DNA of 64,000 nt from positions 124,001 to 188,000 of the forward strand of contig VXNY01000028.1 in assembly GCA_009840305.1 (NCBI GenBank), given 5' to 3'. Positions within the stretch are counted from its first letter, which is position 1; each line of letters begins with the position of its first letter. Origin of the DNA: Gammaproteobacteria bacterium. GTDB taxonomy: Bacteria > Pseudomonadota > Gammaproteobacteria > Pseudomonadales > Azotimanducaceae. A program made the position numbers and the translations under genes. Positions 16,733 through 25,254 of this stretch are shown piece after piece. The notes beneath the pieces are model-generated. The model saw nothing but the letters and a program-made list of their open reading frames with translations, was not told where the DNA came from and searched no databases.

Positions 16733-17793
16733 GTATTCTCCACAAAGGACTTCGCTAACTGGATTCGTTGCATTGCTCTCACAGGTAAACCTAAGCGCTT
16801 AAGTGATCGAAACGGTGTCCACCGAGTATGCGAGGGAGTACCAAGATTCTTCGATGGAACGTTGTATTTTGCAACCGCCAGCTTCTCAGTGACTTGCTGA
16901 TTGGATATTCGGTAAGTATTCGTGTGTGCGATATCGAACAAGCGCAGATTGGAATTTGGTAGATTCAATTGACGTAGGAATGTCTGCGGTTGGACAATAT
17001 TTCCTAGTTCGGGAGTGTCCCACATTTGTGCATAGGTTCCAGACGATTCGCGTTGTCGCAGCAAGCAGTCAAAGTGCTGATCGAACACGACGCATGGTCT
17101 GAATGTTGTGCAACGAAGTGGAGCATTTCGTTTCTTCGCCGGAAACTTGGAAACTTGACCTGTCTGATAAGCAACGCAGTTCGAATTTAACAGGCATTCG
17201 TTGCACTTTGGATTAGAAACCTTGCACCACAAGGCACCAAAATCCATGATTCCTTGATTGTAGTCCCGAGAACTCTCTATTGACGTGTGTGATTCGGCTA
17301 ACTTCCACAATTCACGTTCTGATATTTTTGTTGCTTCCGGTCCATTTACACCGTGAAATCTCGACAACACCCTTCTTACGTTCGCATCAAGAATAGCGGC
17401 CGGTTCGTTCCACACTGCCGAGACAATGGAACCTGCCGTAGACCGCCCAATTCCAGGTAATGAACGCAACTCAGAGACGGTCTTTGGAAATTCTCCAGAA
17501 TACTCTTTGACGATCACATCCGCTGTTCGATGCAAATTTAATGCTCGCCGATAATAACCCAGACCGTACCACGCTGCGAGTATCTCTTCAGAGGTGGCGC
17601 GCTGAAGCGTGAATACGTCAGGGAATTGTTCGATAAAACGACCGAAGTGGTTGATGACGGTTGCTACTTGGGTTTGCTGCAACATGATCTCAGAAACCCA
17701 CACTCGATATGCAGAACGATTCTCTTGCCAAGGTAAGTCTGTCCGACTTTGTACATTACTCCATCGAAGAATCTGAGTGGTAAACCAGGTCAT
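16729..17793 (-). CDS. mutY: A/G-specific adenine glycosylase
   Basis: DNA repair glycosylase that removes adenine opposite 8-oxoguanine. The helix-hairpin-helix and catalytic parts are clear: VWVSEIMLQQTQVATVI (catalytic Glu), LPGIGRSTAGSIVS (HhH) and AAILDANVRRVLSRF (catalytic Asp). The 4Fe-4S loop is C-x6-C-x2-C-x5-C (CKVSNPKCNECLLNSNC). A C-terminal NUDIX-like domain follows (about 230-350). I use ATG 17793 (MTWFTTQILRW), which fits the family's N-terminus; the open frame runs up to 17877 but would overlap the divergent gene. Length is 354 residues. Confidence 0.95.
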   Translation of the reverse strand: MTWFTTQILRWSNVQSRTDLPWQENRSAYRVWVSEIMLQQTQVATVINHFGRFIEQFPDVFTLQRATSEEILAAWYGLGYYRRALNLHRTADVIVKEYSGEFPKTVSELRSLPGIGRSTAGSIVSAVWNEPAAILDANVRRVLSRFHGVNGPEATKISERELWKLAESHTSIESSRDYNQGIMDFGALWCKVSNPKCNECLLNSNCVAYQTGQVSKFPAKKRNAPLRCTTFRPCVVFDQHFDCLLRQRESSGTYAQMWDTPELGNIVQPQTFLRQLNLPNSNLRLFDIAHTNTYRISNQQVTEKLAVAKYNVPSKNLGTPSHTRWTPFRSLKRLGLPVRAMQRIQLAKSFVENT

Positions 17794-17862
17794 TTCGCGC
17801 CTGCTGCTGGGGCTAAAATAATTGGAAGCACATTCTAGTTCAATTTCTTCAGAGGAAGCGCA

Positions 17863-18267
17863 GTGTCGGATGTTCAAAACTGGGATCCAACCCTATCTAC
17901 ACTAGGTCAGACACACAGAGATCTCTTGAACTCTTTGGAAATTGATACTACCGACAAACAAATACAACTAACATCTGAACAACTCGACATTCTGAGAGTC
18001 ATTTTTCTAATTGATGCGCGAGGTTGGACGGAGTTTGCAGAGGATAAGAACAGCGCAGAATTGATTTGCTGGATTAAATTGTTATCGTTGGTCCCAGAAC
18101 AATATTCCGGTTTTGACAGTGGTGCAAAATCGCCGGTCATTTCGCTCGTACGGGTGTTACGTCAGCGTGGCGGGTATCCTACTTACCTGACCGCTTGGAT
18201 CAAACAGCATTCAACGAATAGATTTCTTCCTTATGGTAGCCTAACCGATCGTCTATCCAAGATCTAA
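17863..18267 (+). CDS. Unknown 134-residue soluble protein
   Basis: A GTG start at 17863 has a good GAGGA 6 nt upstream (17852-17856). The product has no signal peptide or membrane segment. It begins with a polar stretch, then a helical middle (LTSEQLDILRVIFLIDARGW, ELICWIKLLSLVPEQY) and a basic tail (RVLRQRGGYPTYLTAWIKQH). I do not recognise a domain. It is divergent from mutY with 69 nt between the two starts, so they probably share a promoter region. The good ribosome binding site and protein-like composition support a real gene. Confidence 0.65.
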   Translation: MSDVQNWDPTLSTLGQTHRDLLNSLEIDTTDKQIQLTSEQLDILRVIFLIDARGWTEFAEDKNSAELICWIKLLSLVPEQYSGFDSGAKSPVISLVRVLRQRGGYPTYLTAWIKQHSTNRFLPYGSLTDRLSKI

Positions 18268-18682
18268 CCTAGATATCGAAGATCTTGAGTCCGCAAATGC
18301 AATACCCTGTTTGTGGTTTGTCAAAAAAATCTCGCACGCAAAAAAACGCAAATTTGACTATGTACCAGAGTCGGTACAGAGCGTAGCGATGTTTGTAGTC
18401 TTCGGAGTGGTCTAAAGATTCTGATCGGTTCCTATGTTTGGAGTTCCAGCATTTGCGACGTATTGCACCAGTGTGGGCTCTTCCCAGAATTCGAAATATT
18501 GGACTTGAGACCTAGCAAGGCACTCAATGACGTATTGTCTAATTTAGTGAAACCAACTCAGTTCATAGAATTTGCGAACAAATCTATTGTTTATTTAGTT
18601 ACCTGTTAATTTCGAGGAATAAACGTCTCGAGTGCAGAGTATCGTCCAGCCATCACAAACATCTTCTTAATAAGGAATCACT
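18268..18682. other. Non-coding gap of 415 nt
   Basis: No convincing reading frame and no RNA gene was recognised. It contains a short inverted repeat (TGTACC 18361-18366 with GGTACA 18373-18378) and TCGAG/CTCGA arms around 18613-18632. The end is AT-rich and probably carries the promoter of the transporter gene at 18683, whose start has AAGGA 6 nt upstream. Confidence 0.4.
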
Positions 18683-20044
18683 ATGGCCAATGATTGGCTC
18701 TTCAACGTTCTCCTGATTCTCGTCGCAATTGTCGTTTTTGTGTTTCTCGTCTTACCAAGACTTCGAAAAAGCGAACTTTGGCAAGCCACTTTGACACCGT
18801 TGTCCTCCATTATCGGTAGCGGCTTTTTGGTGATGGCACCGCTACTCGCCAGTATCGTCGGAGTGTACGCGACATATGCGGTAACTGGTATTGTTCTAGT
18901 TGCCTATGCGCTGGGTTACGTGATGCGGTACAACATCAGCAACGTGGAATCGCCCAGTCTCGACTCTGAACCGCACAAGGTGTTTCGGGTACCAGAATAT
19001 CTAGGAAATTTGGTTCTCGTTGTAGCTTATGTAATTGCAGTAGCGTTTTATTTATCGCTGCTATCCGACTTTCTGCTAAATTTCTTTGGTATCAACAATA
19101 TTCTTCTAGAAAGGATTTTTACTTCTACCATCATCGTGTTTATCGCTATTGTGGGATACACACGGGGATTGACGGGCTTAGAACGTTTGGAGTCCTATTC
19201 CATGACCATTCAGTTGTCCGTCGTTGCTGCATTAATCCTAGGACTCTGCTTATTTAACTTCAATTTTCAAGAGAAAGTTGTATTTGCACGTGAAGAGTTC
19301 ACTTTTGTAGTGCAGATTCAGATGCTTGCAGGTGTGCTTTTGGTTGTACAGGGATTTGAAACTTCTAGATTTCTTGGCGATAAATACACACCTGAAGTGC
19401 GAATTAAGAGTATGAGGATTGCACAGTGGATATCTGGGGTGATCTATATCGTCTCGGTGTTTCTACTGCTGCCCGTACTTACCAACGTCGATCTTTTCAA
19501 TGTTGAACTGTCCTCAATCATCTCCGCTATGGCCCCGGTCGCGTTTGTTTTACCCGCGATGTTGATGCTCGCAGCTTTAATGAGTCAGTTTAGTGCTGCT
19601 GTAGCGGATACCAGTGGAGGCGGGGGTTTATTGCGCGAAAACAGTCAGGACATCCTGTCCTCCAAGGTGGGCTACATAGTAGTGTCAATCTCTGCTGCAA
19701 TGCTTGTTTGGACGGTCGACTTGTTTGGTATCATCGCACTTGCTTCAAAAGCGTTTGCTGCTTACTACTTTGTACAGACAGTGCTTGCTCTCATTCACAA
19801 CACGAGGGAAGGGATGTTTCGTTCTTTGGCGGCTATCTGGCGTCAGGTACTTTTTGTGGCATTAGCGCTTATTTTGGCTTTTGTTGTGATCTTTTCCATT
19901 CCTGCAGAAGAAGAAGACACCGAGCATAAAGTTGAAATCACCACGGACTTAATTTCAGACATGAACACAGTGCGGTTAAACGAAATTCACTCTTTAACGG
20001 TTAAGAGTGGTTATCGACCTGATCTAGTTAATCACAGTATATAG
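18683..20044 (+). CDS. APC-superfamily-like inner-membrane transporter
   Basis: A 453-residue integral membrane protein with about 11-12 hydrophobic segments between residues 5 and 410. The string SSIIGSGFLVMAPLL in the second segment resembles the broken first helix (GxG) of amino-acid permeases in the APC superfamily; VVQGFETSRFLGD in the middle fits the sixth helix of that fold. An extra N-terminal helix precedes the core, and a hydrophilic tail of about 45 residues follows the last helix. The substrate is unknown. The gene is flanked by long non-coding gaps, so it is probably transcribed alone. Secondary-transporter identity is moderate; permease subfamily is not assigned. Confidence 0.6.
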   Translation: MANDWLFNVLLILVAIVVFVFLVLPRLRKSELWQATLTPLSSIIGSGFLVMAPLLASIVGVYATYAVTGIVLVAYALGYVMRYNISNVESPSLDSEPHKVFRVPEYLGNLVLVVAYVIAVAFYLSLLSDFLLNFFGINNILLERIFTSTIIVFIAIVGYTRGLTGLERLESYSMTIQLSVVAALILGLCLFNFNFQEKVVFAREEFTFVVQIQMLAGVLLVVQGFETSRFLGDKYTPEVRIKSMRIAQWISGVIYIVSVFLLLPVLTNVDLFNVELSSIISAMAPVAFVLPAMLMLAALMSQFSAAVADTSGGGGLLRENSQDILSSKVGYIVVSISAAMLVWTVDLFGIIALASKAFAAYYFVQTVLALIHNTREGMFRSLAAIWRQVLFVALALILAFVVIFSIPAEEEDTEHKVEITTDLISDMNTVRLNEIHSLTVKSGYRPDLVNHSI

Positions 20045-20636
20045 TCTGTTATCCTTTCGAAATTTGATCGGGTGCCGAAACAGGTCGTCTGAGATATCGA
20101 AAAAGGACTGGGTCGAACCTCGTGGTTCACGCACAATCACATCCTTCACTTAACAATATCGAATCCTCAGTCCGGCGAAGGCGAATTTCTAAGATCCATT
20201 TTATCTCGTGCTTCGCTGGATAGATACGAATCGCGATGATCCAACCGTTAGTCCGCGTAAGTGTGCTGGCGACTGAGGTGACAATCCATGAGTGCACAAG
20301 CTAAAAGAGACCGCGCCTCGTCAGAAGGAAAATCGTCCATATTGATTCGTTAATGCCCAATTACCTAAACAAAAAATTTTGATAAGTTTAACAGATCGTT
20401 GTTAGTCCTTCCTTAACTTGTTAGAGTCTTTGTAGATGTGGGAATAGGTTGCAATTCGAAATTGATCAAAGCCTCAAATTAACACAGAATATATTTTTTT
20501 ACAGTAGCACCGAAGTTGAAGCGATTGCGATTGAGTTTTGTGTAAAATGAATTTCCATCGCGGGCGCGTACGTACGTTTGGCGGAAGTATTGCGTCTACC
20601 AATCTTGTTCTACTTGTTGTGAATATAGGGGGACCT
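20045..20636. other. Non-coding gap of 592 nt upstream of the retropepsin-TlpA triplet
   Basis: No supported gene. A frame open from 20538 is only the upstream extension of the next gene, whose real start is ATG 20637 behind an aggggga ribosome binding site. An AT-rich stretch at about 20360-20510 is the likely promoter area; TGTAAAAT at 20540-20547 could be a -10 element. This leader does not resemble those of copies 2 and 3. Confidence 0.4.
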
Positions 20637-22613
20637 ATGACGAGATCTTCATTTAAGTCGCTGTGGTGGTTGCCACTAGTTGCGATGCTTTCATGTTTGG
20701 GTATCCAAGCCCAAAATGGTAATTCAGCTGCTACACCCGAACACGGAATTGGCGGTGCTGTACCGATGAGCATTTACAGCGACAACATTGCAATGAAGTT
20801 ACGCCTTGAAACCGAGCGATGGCGTAAAGATACCTATGTAGTTATTGATTACGCCCAAACGAATGCGTTTGAAATTCAGGCTTGCGTACTTGGTACGTTA
20901 CGGTTTGGAGAGAACGAAAACACGTTGAAAGTACTCGCCGAGAACTTTCATATTGAAGTTTCCAAAGAAGACATCAGCGTAGCGCCAGACTTACTTTGTA
21001 ACACATTGACGGCAGAGTATGCCGAAGAAAACAATCAGATTGATGTCGCCGCGAAGATCGGATGGCCGATTTTGAAGCATTACAGCTTGCGGTTAAATTT
21101 TGACACTCAAGAGTTGGTACTGACACCTTCGGAGGAGCGTTCCGCAGAGGATGCAAGAGCAGAGTTTGAGCTTGTAATAAACGATCTTCAACAAGTTGGA
21201 GACCAAGTTTGGGTTCCAGTATTCGCAGCAGAAGATGATAGAGTCTATATGCAATTCGATACAGCTACGTATCACACCCGCATTGATCAAGATCTCGCGT
21301 CGACCATTGACTACCCGGCTGAGGAAGGAGCAACGGTTTACTTCTCAGATGGAGATACTGAACGACCGATTACGGACATGGCAGCTTTGATGCGAGTCGA
21401 CTTTCAATCAGATGACCGCATGAACGCAGGTCAGCGATTGGCGACCGGGCTCTCTTTATTGACGGGTTATGATCTCGAGATTAATCCAAAACAGGGTTAT
21501 CTCGCGCTCACACAGGTCACGAATAGCAACTATAGAACTCAAGATGAGGAATTCTATGCTGCACTTGAAGCTACAGACCGGCACGCTCTTGATGCATTTC
21601 TGGCAGCTCATCCATCAGACCGAAACGTCGAAGAAGCTGTAGAAAACAGATTCGTATTTGGACTTGAAGCTGGCGATGAAGTCGACGTGCAAATGGCTGC
21701 ACTAGAAAAAGGCGTCGAAGTTACTGACAAAGGCGAACGATTCCGCTATCTCAACGGATTTGTTGGTCTTGCTGCACAAGCTCAAGCTGACCCCAATTTG
21801 ACGATCGCTGTTGGAGAACGTTCATTAGAGTTTGTAGGCGTGTCAAACAACCCAGCCGACCGCCAGCAGATTCAGATGTACATGGGTGATTTGTACTTTG
21901 AACAGGGTGATGTCAAACAGGCCACAAGATACTACATGAGTGCAGGCTTTAATGGCGATCCGAGAGCAGAGAACGTTGTCAAGTTCAAGTTAGCGACAGT
22001 TTATGAAAAACAGGAGCGGTGGGGTCGTGCATATGCAAACTATGCGCGTGCTCTAAAGGAGCAAATGACTCTGCCACCCGATATGGTTGCACAAGCTCAG
22101 GAAGGACTTACACGAATTCGACCGAATCTTGATCCACATGATCCATTAATCGAAGAAGTGGAAAACATGCGAAAGTATGTCTCCGTCGTCGTGAAAATCG
22201 GTGATGCATTACCTAATGTCACCGCCAAGACTTTGGAAGGTGTTGAACAGACGCTTGAAGATTTCAAAGGCCAGGTAGTACTTATTGACGTGTGGGCTAC
22301 TTGGTGTGGTCCTTGCATTGCCGGCCTGCCCAAGCTCCGCGAAGTAGCGAAGAAATTTGAAGGAACTAACTTCACAGTCCTCTCGGTGAGCGCGGACGAC
22401 AAAGTGGAAACGGTGACAGACTTCTTAGAAGACGAAGCGTTACCTTGGGATCATTGGCACATCGGAGCGACTAGCGAAACACATCAGAAGTGGAATATTC
22501 GCGGTTATCCAACCTACATGCTTGTTAGCCAAGACGGCACTTTGCTTGCTCGTGGGCATTCGCTGACTGACGAGATGATTTCTCTCATTGAACAGAATTT
22601 GATTCAGATTTAA
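20637..22613 (+). CDS. Exported double retropepsin-like, TPR-like, TlpA-thioredoxin protein, copy 1
   Basis: A 658-residue exported protein, first of three tandem paralogues. The signal peptide is within MTRSSFKSLWWLPLVAMLSC (cleavage near IQA-QN). Two lobes with the outline of retropepsin-like aspartyl protease domains follow. Lobe 1 has VVIDYAQ and IGWPILKHYSLRLNFDTQEL; lobe 2 has MQFDTATYHTRID and LLTGYDLEINPKQGYLAL. In lobe 2 the usual Asp-Thr-Gly is Asp-Thr-Ala. A helical repeat, TPR-like region covers about 310-500 (IQMYMGDLYFEQGDVKQA, FKLATVYEKQERWGRAY). The C-terminal thioredoxin domain has WATWCGPCIAGLPKLREV and the cis-Pro loop RGYPTYML, as in TlpA/ResA. ATG 20637 is chosen for its strong ribosome binding site. 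A terminator follows. The role is unknown; redox or proteolytic handling of envelope proteins is inference. Confidence 0.78.
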   Translation: MTRSSFKSLWWLPLVAMLSCLGIQAQNGNSAATPEHGIGGAVPMSIYSDNIAMKLRLETERWRKDTYVVIDYAQTNAFEIQACVLGTLRFGENENTLKVLAENFHIEVSKEDISVAPDLLCNTLTAEYAEENNQIDVAAKIGWPILKHYSLRLNFDTQELVLTPSEERSAEDARAEFELVINDLQQVGDQVWVPVFAAEDDRVYMQFDTATYHTRIDQDLASTIDYPAEEGATVYFSDGDTERPITDMAALMRVDFQSDDRMNAGQRLATGLSLLTGYDLEINPKQGYLALTQVTNSNYRTQDEEFYAALEATDRHALDAFLAAHPSDRNVEEAVENRFVFGLEAGDEVDVQMAALEKGVEVTDKGERFRYLNGFVGLAAQAQADPNLTIAVGERSLEFVGVSNNPADRQQIQMYMGDLYFEQGDVKQATRYYMSAGFNGDPRAENVVKFKLATVYEKQERWGRAYANYARALKEQMTLPPDMVAQAQEGLTRIRPNLDPHDPLIEEVENMRKYVSVVVKIGDALPNVTAKTLEGVEQTLEDFKGQVVLIDVWATWCGPCIAGLPKLREVAKKFEGTNFTVLSVSADDKVETVTDFLEDEALPWDHWHIGATSETHQKWNIRGYPTYMLVSQDGTLLARGHSLTDEMISLIEQNLIQI

Positions 22614-22638
22614 CCTTTCTTTTCTTAATAAGGCAGAG

Positions 22639-22672
22639 CGCCGGTGGTGAGTGACCTCGCCACCGGCGTTTT
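22639..22672 (+). terminator. Rho-independent terminator after copy 1
   Basis: A 9-bp perfect stem (CGCCGGTGG 22639-22647 with CCACCGGCG 22660-22668), a 12-nt loop and a TTTT tail, 25 nt after the stop codon. Confidence 0.88.
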
Positions 22673-22754
22673 ACGTTTAGCGTTGCCGATTCTTTGCTAG
22701 TCAACCAACAGCAATTCTTAAGTATGTCTCCGCCTGATTTTGTGGTACAGTACG

Positions 22755-22912
22755 TAACACTAGACATACACTATGTAATATAGTTTGCGTTTTACAACGC
22801 TCTAGTTGGTTGAGTTCATCGATCCGCTGTTGTGGATCACTACACTTGGCCATATCTAAGCGACAATTTGTAAAGAGCACTTACTAGCTACAAACGAGGG
22901 ACAGTCACTACT
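22755..22912 (+). promoter_or_regulatory. Structured leader of copy 2
   Basis: About 158 nt before copy 2 that aligns along nearly its whole length with the leader of copy 3. A candidate -10 (TACAGT 22746-22751) sits at the same place as TAAAAT in copy 3, implying a long untranslated leader. It can form GATCC/GGATC (22821-22825 with 22834-22838) and GTAA/TTAC pairings whose counterparts in copy 3 are also paired. Confidence 0.45.
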
Positions 22913-24952
22913 ATGAAGAACCTACTTAGCTCCAGAATTTCTTGGGTTGCAATTCTTGCACTGCTCACGGGAATTTCATTGCAAGCACAATCAGGAGATG
23001 CTCCCGCGACCACCGAATTGGGAATCGGAGGGTCAGCTCCTCTCACTGTGTACAGCAACAACATTGCCGTCAAATTGAGACTAGAGTCTCAAGTGTTTCA
23101 AAAAGACACGTATGTGGTTATTGATTACACCCAACCCACTGCTATGGAGATTCACCGCAATCTTGCACGATCAATGCGATTTGGGGAAGGTGAAACGACG
23201 CTAAAAATTCTTGCCGAAAATTTTTCTTTAGAAATTCCAGTCGATGACCTGCGCGAAGCCCGCGGTCAAAGTTCACAATTGTTGGAAAATCTCACGGCTG
23301 AATTTGAAGAGCAAAACGAACGAATTGACGTTACTGCAAAGATTGGTTGGGCAGTGTTAAAACACTTCAGTTTAAAGCTCGATTTCGACAATAACGAACT
23401 AGTGCTAACACCGGCGTCAGAACGTACCGAGGACGACATCGCTGCTGAGTATGAAATGATCGTTAAGGGTGTAGTCCGAGTGGATGACCGAGTGTGGATT
23501 CCTGTTCAGGATGATGTGTATCAAAGTGTATACATGCTTTTCGATACCGGTTCCTATCACACTCGTGTAGACAAAGATTTCGCTAGTTTGCGAGGTTTTC
23601 CGCTAGGTGATGTTCCGAATCTACGATTCCAGGAAGGCGGACAAACCCAGCCGATATCGGAAATGGCAGCACTCATGCCCAACGGTGTGGAACGAGCACC
23701 GAAGATGGAACTTCCCGAAGGCGTAGAAGTTCCGGAAGTAGCACCGATTGAAGAGCGTATGAAGTCAGAGCCAGTGTTGATATCCGGTTTGTCGTTACTA
23801 TCAGGCTATACCTTGGAAATTAATCCAGAAGAAGGGCTGTTAGCACTCACTCGAATCAAAAATAGCAATTACCGAGAGGAAGATGAAGCGTTCTACTCTG
23901 CTGTAGGTGCGCGCGATAGCGAGAAATTGGATGTTTACTTAGAGACATACCCGGAAGATCGACACGTGCGTGAAGCGGTATTCTGGCGTTTCGGTTTGGG
24001 TATTGAAGAGAAGGATCCCGTCGACGTTCAACTCGCGACCCTCGACCGAGGATTAAATGTCGTTCTTGAGTCTGATCAGTTTCGTTACATCAATAACTTC
24101 ATTAGCTTCTCTAACGCAGTTGGTGCAGAGTCAGATCTTAAGATTGGTATTGGTGAGAAAGCTCTTGGATTCGTCGCAGTTTCGAAGAATCCTGCGCATC
24201 GGCAACATGTACAAATCTTCTTAGGCGACTTGTACTTTGATCAAGAAAACATTGACAAAGCGTACGAAAACTATTTTGCCGCGGCTTTCAATGGCGATCC
24301 AAGATTAGAACCCTTCAACCGGTATAAGTTAGCCACCGTTTACGAAGCGATGGGTAAGTATCGACGTGCGTATTCCAGCTATTCACGAAGTCTTCGTGAT
24401 TTTGATGATCTCCCACCCGATATGGCATCAGGTAGTTTAGAAGCGCTTACACGTCTCCGTGAGCATCTTGATCCAGACGACCCGTTGATCGTTGAAGCTG
24501 AAACCAACCGCATGTACGTTCCCAAGCAACTCAACATTGGCGAACCACTACCCGTCGTCACCGCGATGACTCTCGAAGGCGAAGAGCAAGCGTTAGACCA
24601 CTTCAAAGGTAAAGTAGTACTAGTCGACGTGTGGGCTACATGGTGCGGACCTTGTATCGCTGGACTTCCGAAGTTGCGAGAGGTAGCAGAGAAGTTTGCC
24701 GGTACTGACTTTGAAGTGTTATCAGTAAGTGCCGACGACAAAGCGGAGACGGTGATCGACTTCCTCGAAGATGAAGATTTACCGTGGCATCACTGGCATA
24801 TCGGTGCTGGTGGAGATGTCCACAAAGAGTGGAACATCCGAGGCTATCCGACCTACATGTTGATTGATAGAGAAGGAACTCTACTCGCTCGTGGCCACGG
24901 TCTAACCGACGAGATGATTTCTCTCATCGAACAAAATTTGAAACAAATCTAG
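22913..24952 (+). CDS. Exported double retropepsin-like, TPR-like, TlpA-thioredoxin protein, copy 2
   Basis: A 679-residue paralogue of copy 1. The signal peptide lies in MKNLLSSRISWVAILALLTG (cleavage near LQA-QS). Lobe 1 (about 40-170) has VVIDYTQ and IGWAVLKHFSLKLDFDNNEL. Lobe 2 (about 185-320) has the full aspartyl-protease-like motif YMLFDTGSYHTRVD with Asp211, then LLSGYTLEINPEEGLLAL. A TPR-like helical region covers about 325-525 and the TlpA-type thioredoxin domain about 540-679, with WCGPC at 577-581 and RGYPTYML. From codon 149 (23357) to the stop it appears identical to copy 3, while the part before that differs. GAGGGACA lies 7 nt upstream of the ATG region. It has its own leader and terminator, so it is a single-gene transcript. 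The enzymatic role is unknown. Confidence 0.8.
   Translation: MKNLLSSRISWVAILALLTGISLQAQSGDAPATTELGIGGSAPLTVYSNNIAVKLRLESQVFQKDTYVVIDYTQPTAMEIHRNLARSMRFGEGETTLKILAENFSLEIPVDDLREARGQSSQLLENLTAEFEEQNERIDVTAKIGWAVLKHFSLKLDFDNNELVLTPASERTEDDIAAEYEMIVKGVVRVDDRVWIPVQDDVYQSVYMLFDTGSYHTRVDKDFASLRGFPLGDVPNLRFQEGGQTQPISEMAALMPNGVERAPKMELPEGVEVPEVAPIEERMKSEPVLISGLSLLSGYTLEINPEEGLLALTRIKNSNYREEDEAFYSAVGARDSEKLDVYLETYPEDRHVREAVFWRFGLGIEEKDPVDVQLATLDRGLNVVLESDQFRYINNFISFSNAVGAESDLKIGIGEKALGFVAVSKNPAHRQHVQIFLGDLYFDQENIDKAYENYFAAAFNGDPRLEPFNRYKLATVYEAMGKYRRAYSSYSRSLRDFDDLPPDMASGSLEALTRLREHLDPDDPLIVEAETNRMYVPKQLNIGEPLPVVTAMTLEGEEQALDHFKGKVVLVDVWATWCGPCIAGLPKLREVAEKFAGTDFEVLSVSADDKAETVIDFLEDEDLPWHHWHIGAGGDVHKEWNIRGYPTYMLIDREGTLLARGHGLTDEMISLIEQNLKQI
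23357..24951 (+). repeat. Long direct repeat, first copy
   Basis: A 1595-nt block repeated at 25705-27299 at a constant offset of 2348 nt. The encoded proteins are identical over the whole block, and the DNA matched wherever I compared it. It begins inside codon 149 of copy 2 and ends within the stop codon (TAG here, TAA in copy 3). Upstream of the block the two genes clearly differ. Confidence 0.92.
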
Positions 24953-24976
24953 TCATTCGTTTTACTAGTTAGACAG

Positions 24977-25013
24977 AACGCCGGTGACGAGAAAATTCGC
25001 CACCGGCGTTTTT
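24977..25013 (+). terminator. Rho-independent terminator after copy 2
   Basis: A 10-bp perfect stem (AACGCCGGTG 24977-24986 with CACCGGCGTT 25001-25010), with a further CGA/TCG pairing inside the loop and a run of five T at 25009-25013. Confidence 0.9.
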
Positions 25014-25096
25014 CTATCAGGGTTTCCAAATAGGTTGCTAAACGTACAGATTGCAATGACTGACTTTGTGTCGGCTTGATATTGCGGTAAAATAGC

Positions 25097-25254
25097 TAAC
25101 ACTAGATAGACACAATGCAATATAGTTTTGTGTATTGCAACGCTCTAGATAATTGAATTGGCTGATCCACCGTTTTGGATCAGCTGTTTAGTCATATTTG
25201 AACAACAATTTGTGAAGAGTACTGACTAGCGACAAACAAGGGACAGGCACTATT
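25097..25254 (+). promoter_or_regulatory. Structured leader of copy 3
   Basis: Counterpart of the copy 2 leader, behind a candidate -10 TAAAAT at 25088-25093 with TTGTGT 16 nt before it. It contains a perfect 9-bp hairpin (GCTGATCCA 25161-25169 with TGGATCAGC 25176-25184, 6-nt loop) and GCAATA/TATTGC arms (25117-25122 with 25133-25138). Confidence 0.5.

Noticed and set aside
20101-20135. T-arm-like string (gaggttcgaccc on the minus strand) suggesting a tRNA
   Set aside because: The 3' side of the stem does not pair and no acceptor, D or anticodon arms could be drawn.
20538-20636. Upstream in-frame extension of copy 1 (33 extra residues from ATG 20538)
   Set aside because: It would put a charged, non-signal sequence before an obvious signal peptide; ATG 20637 has a strong ribosome binding site.
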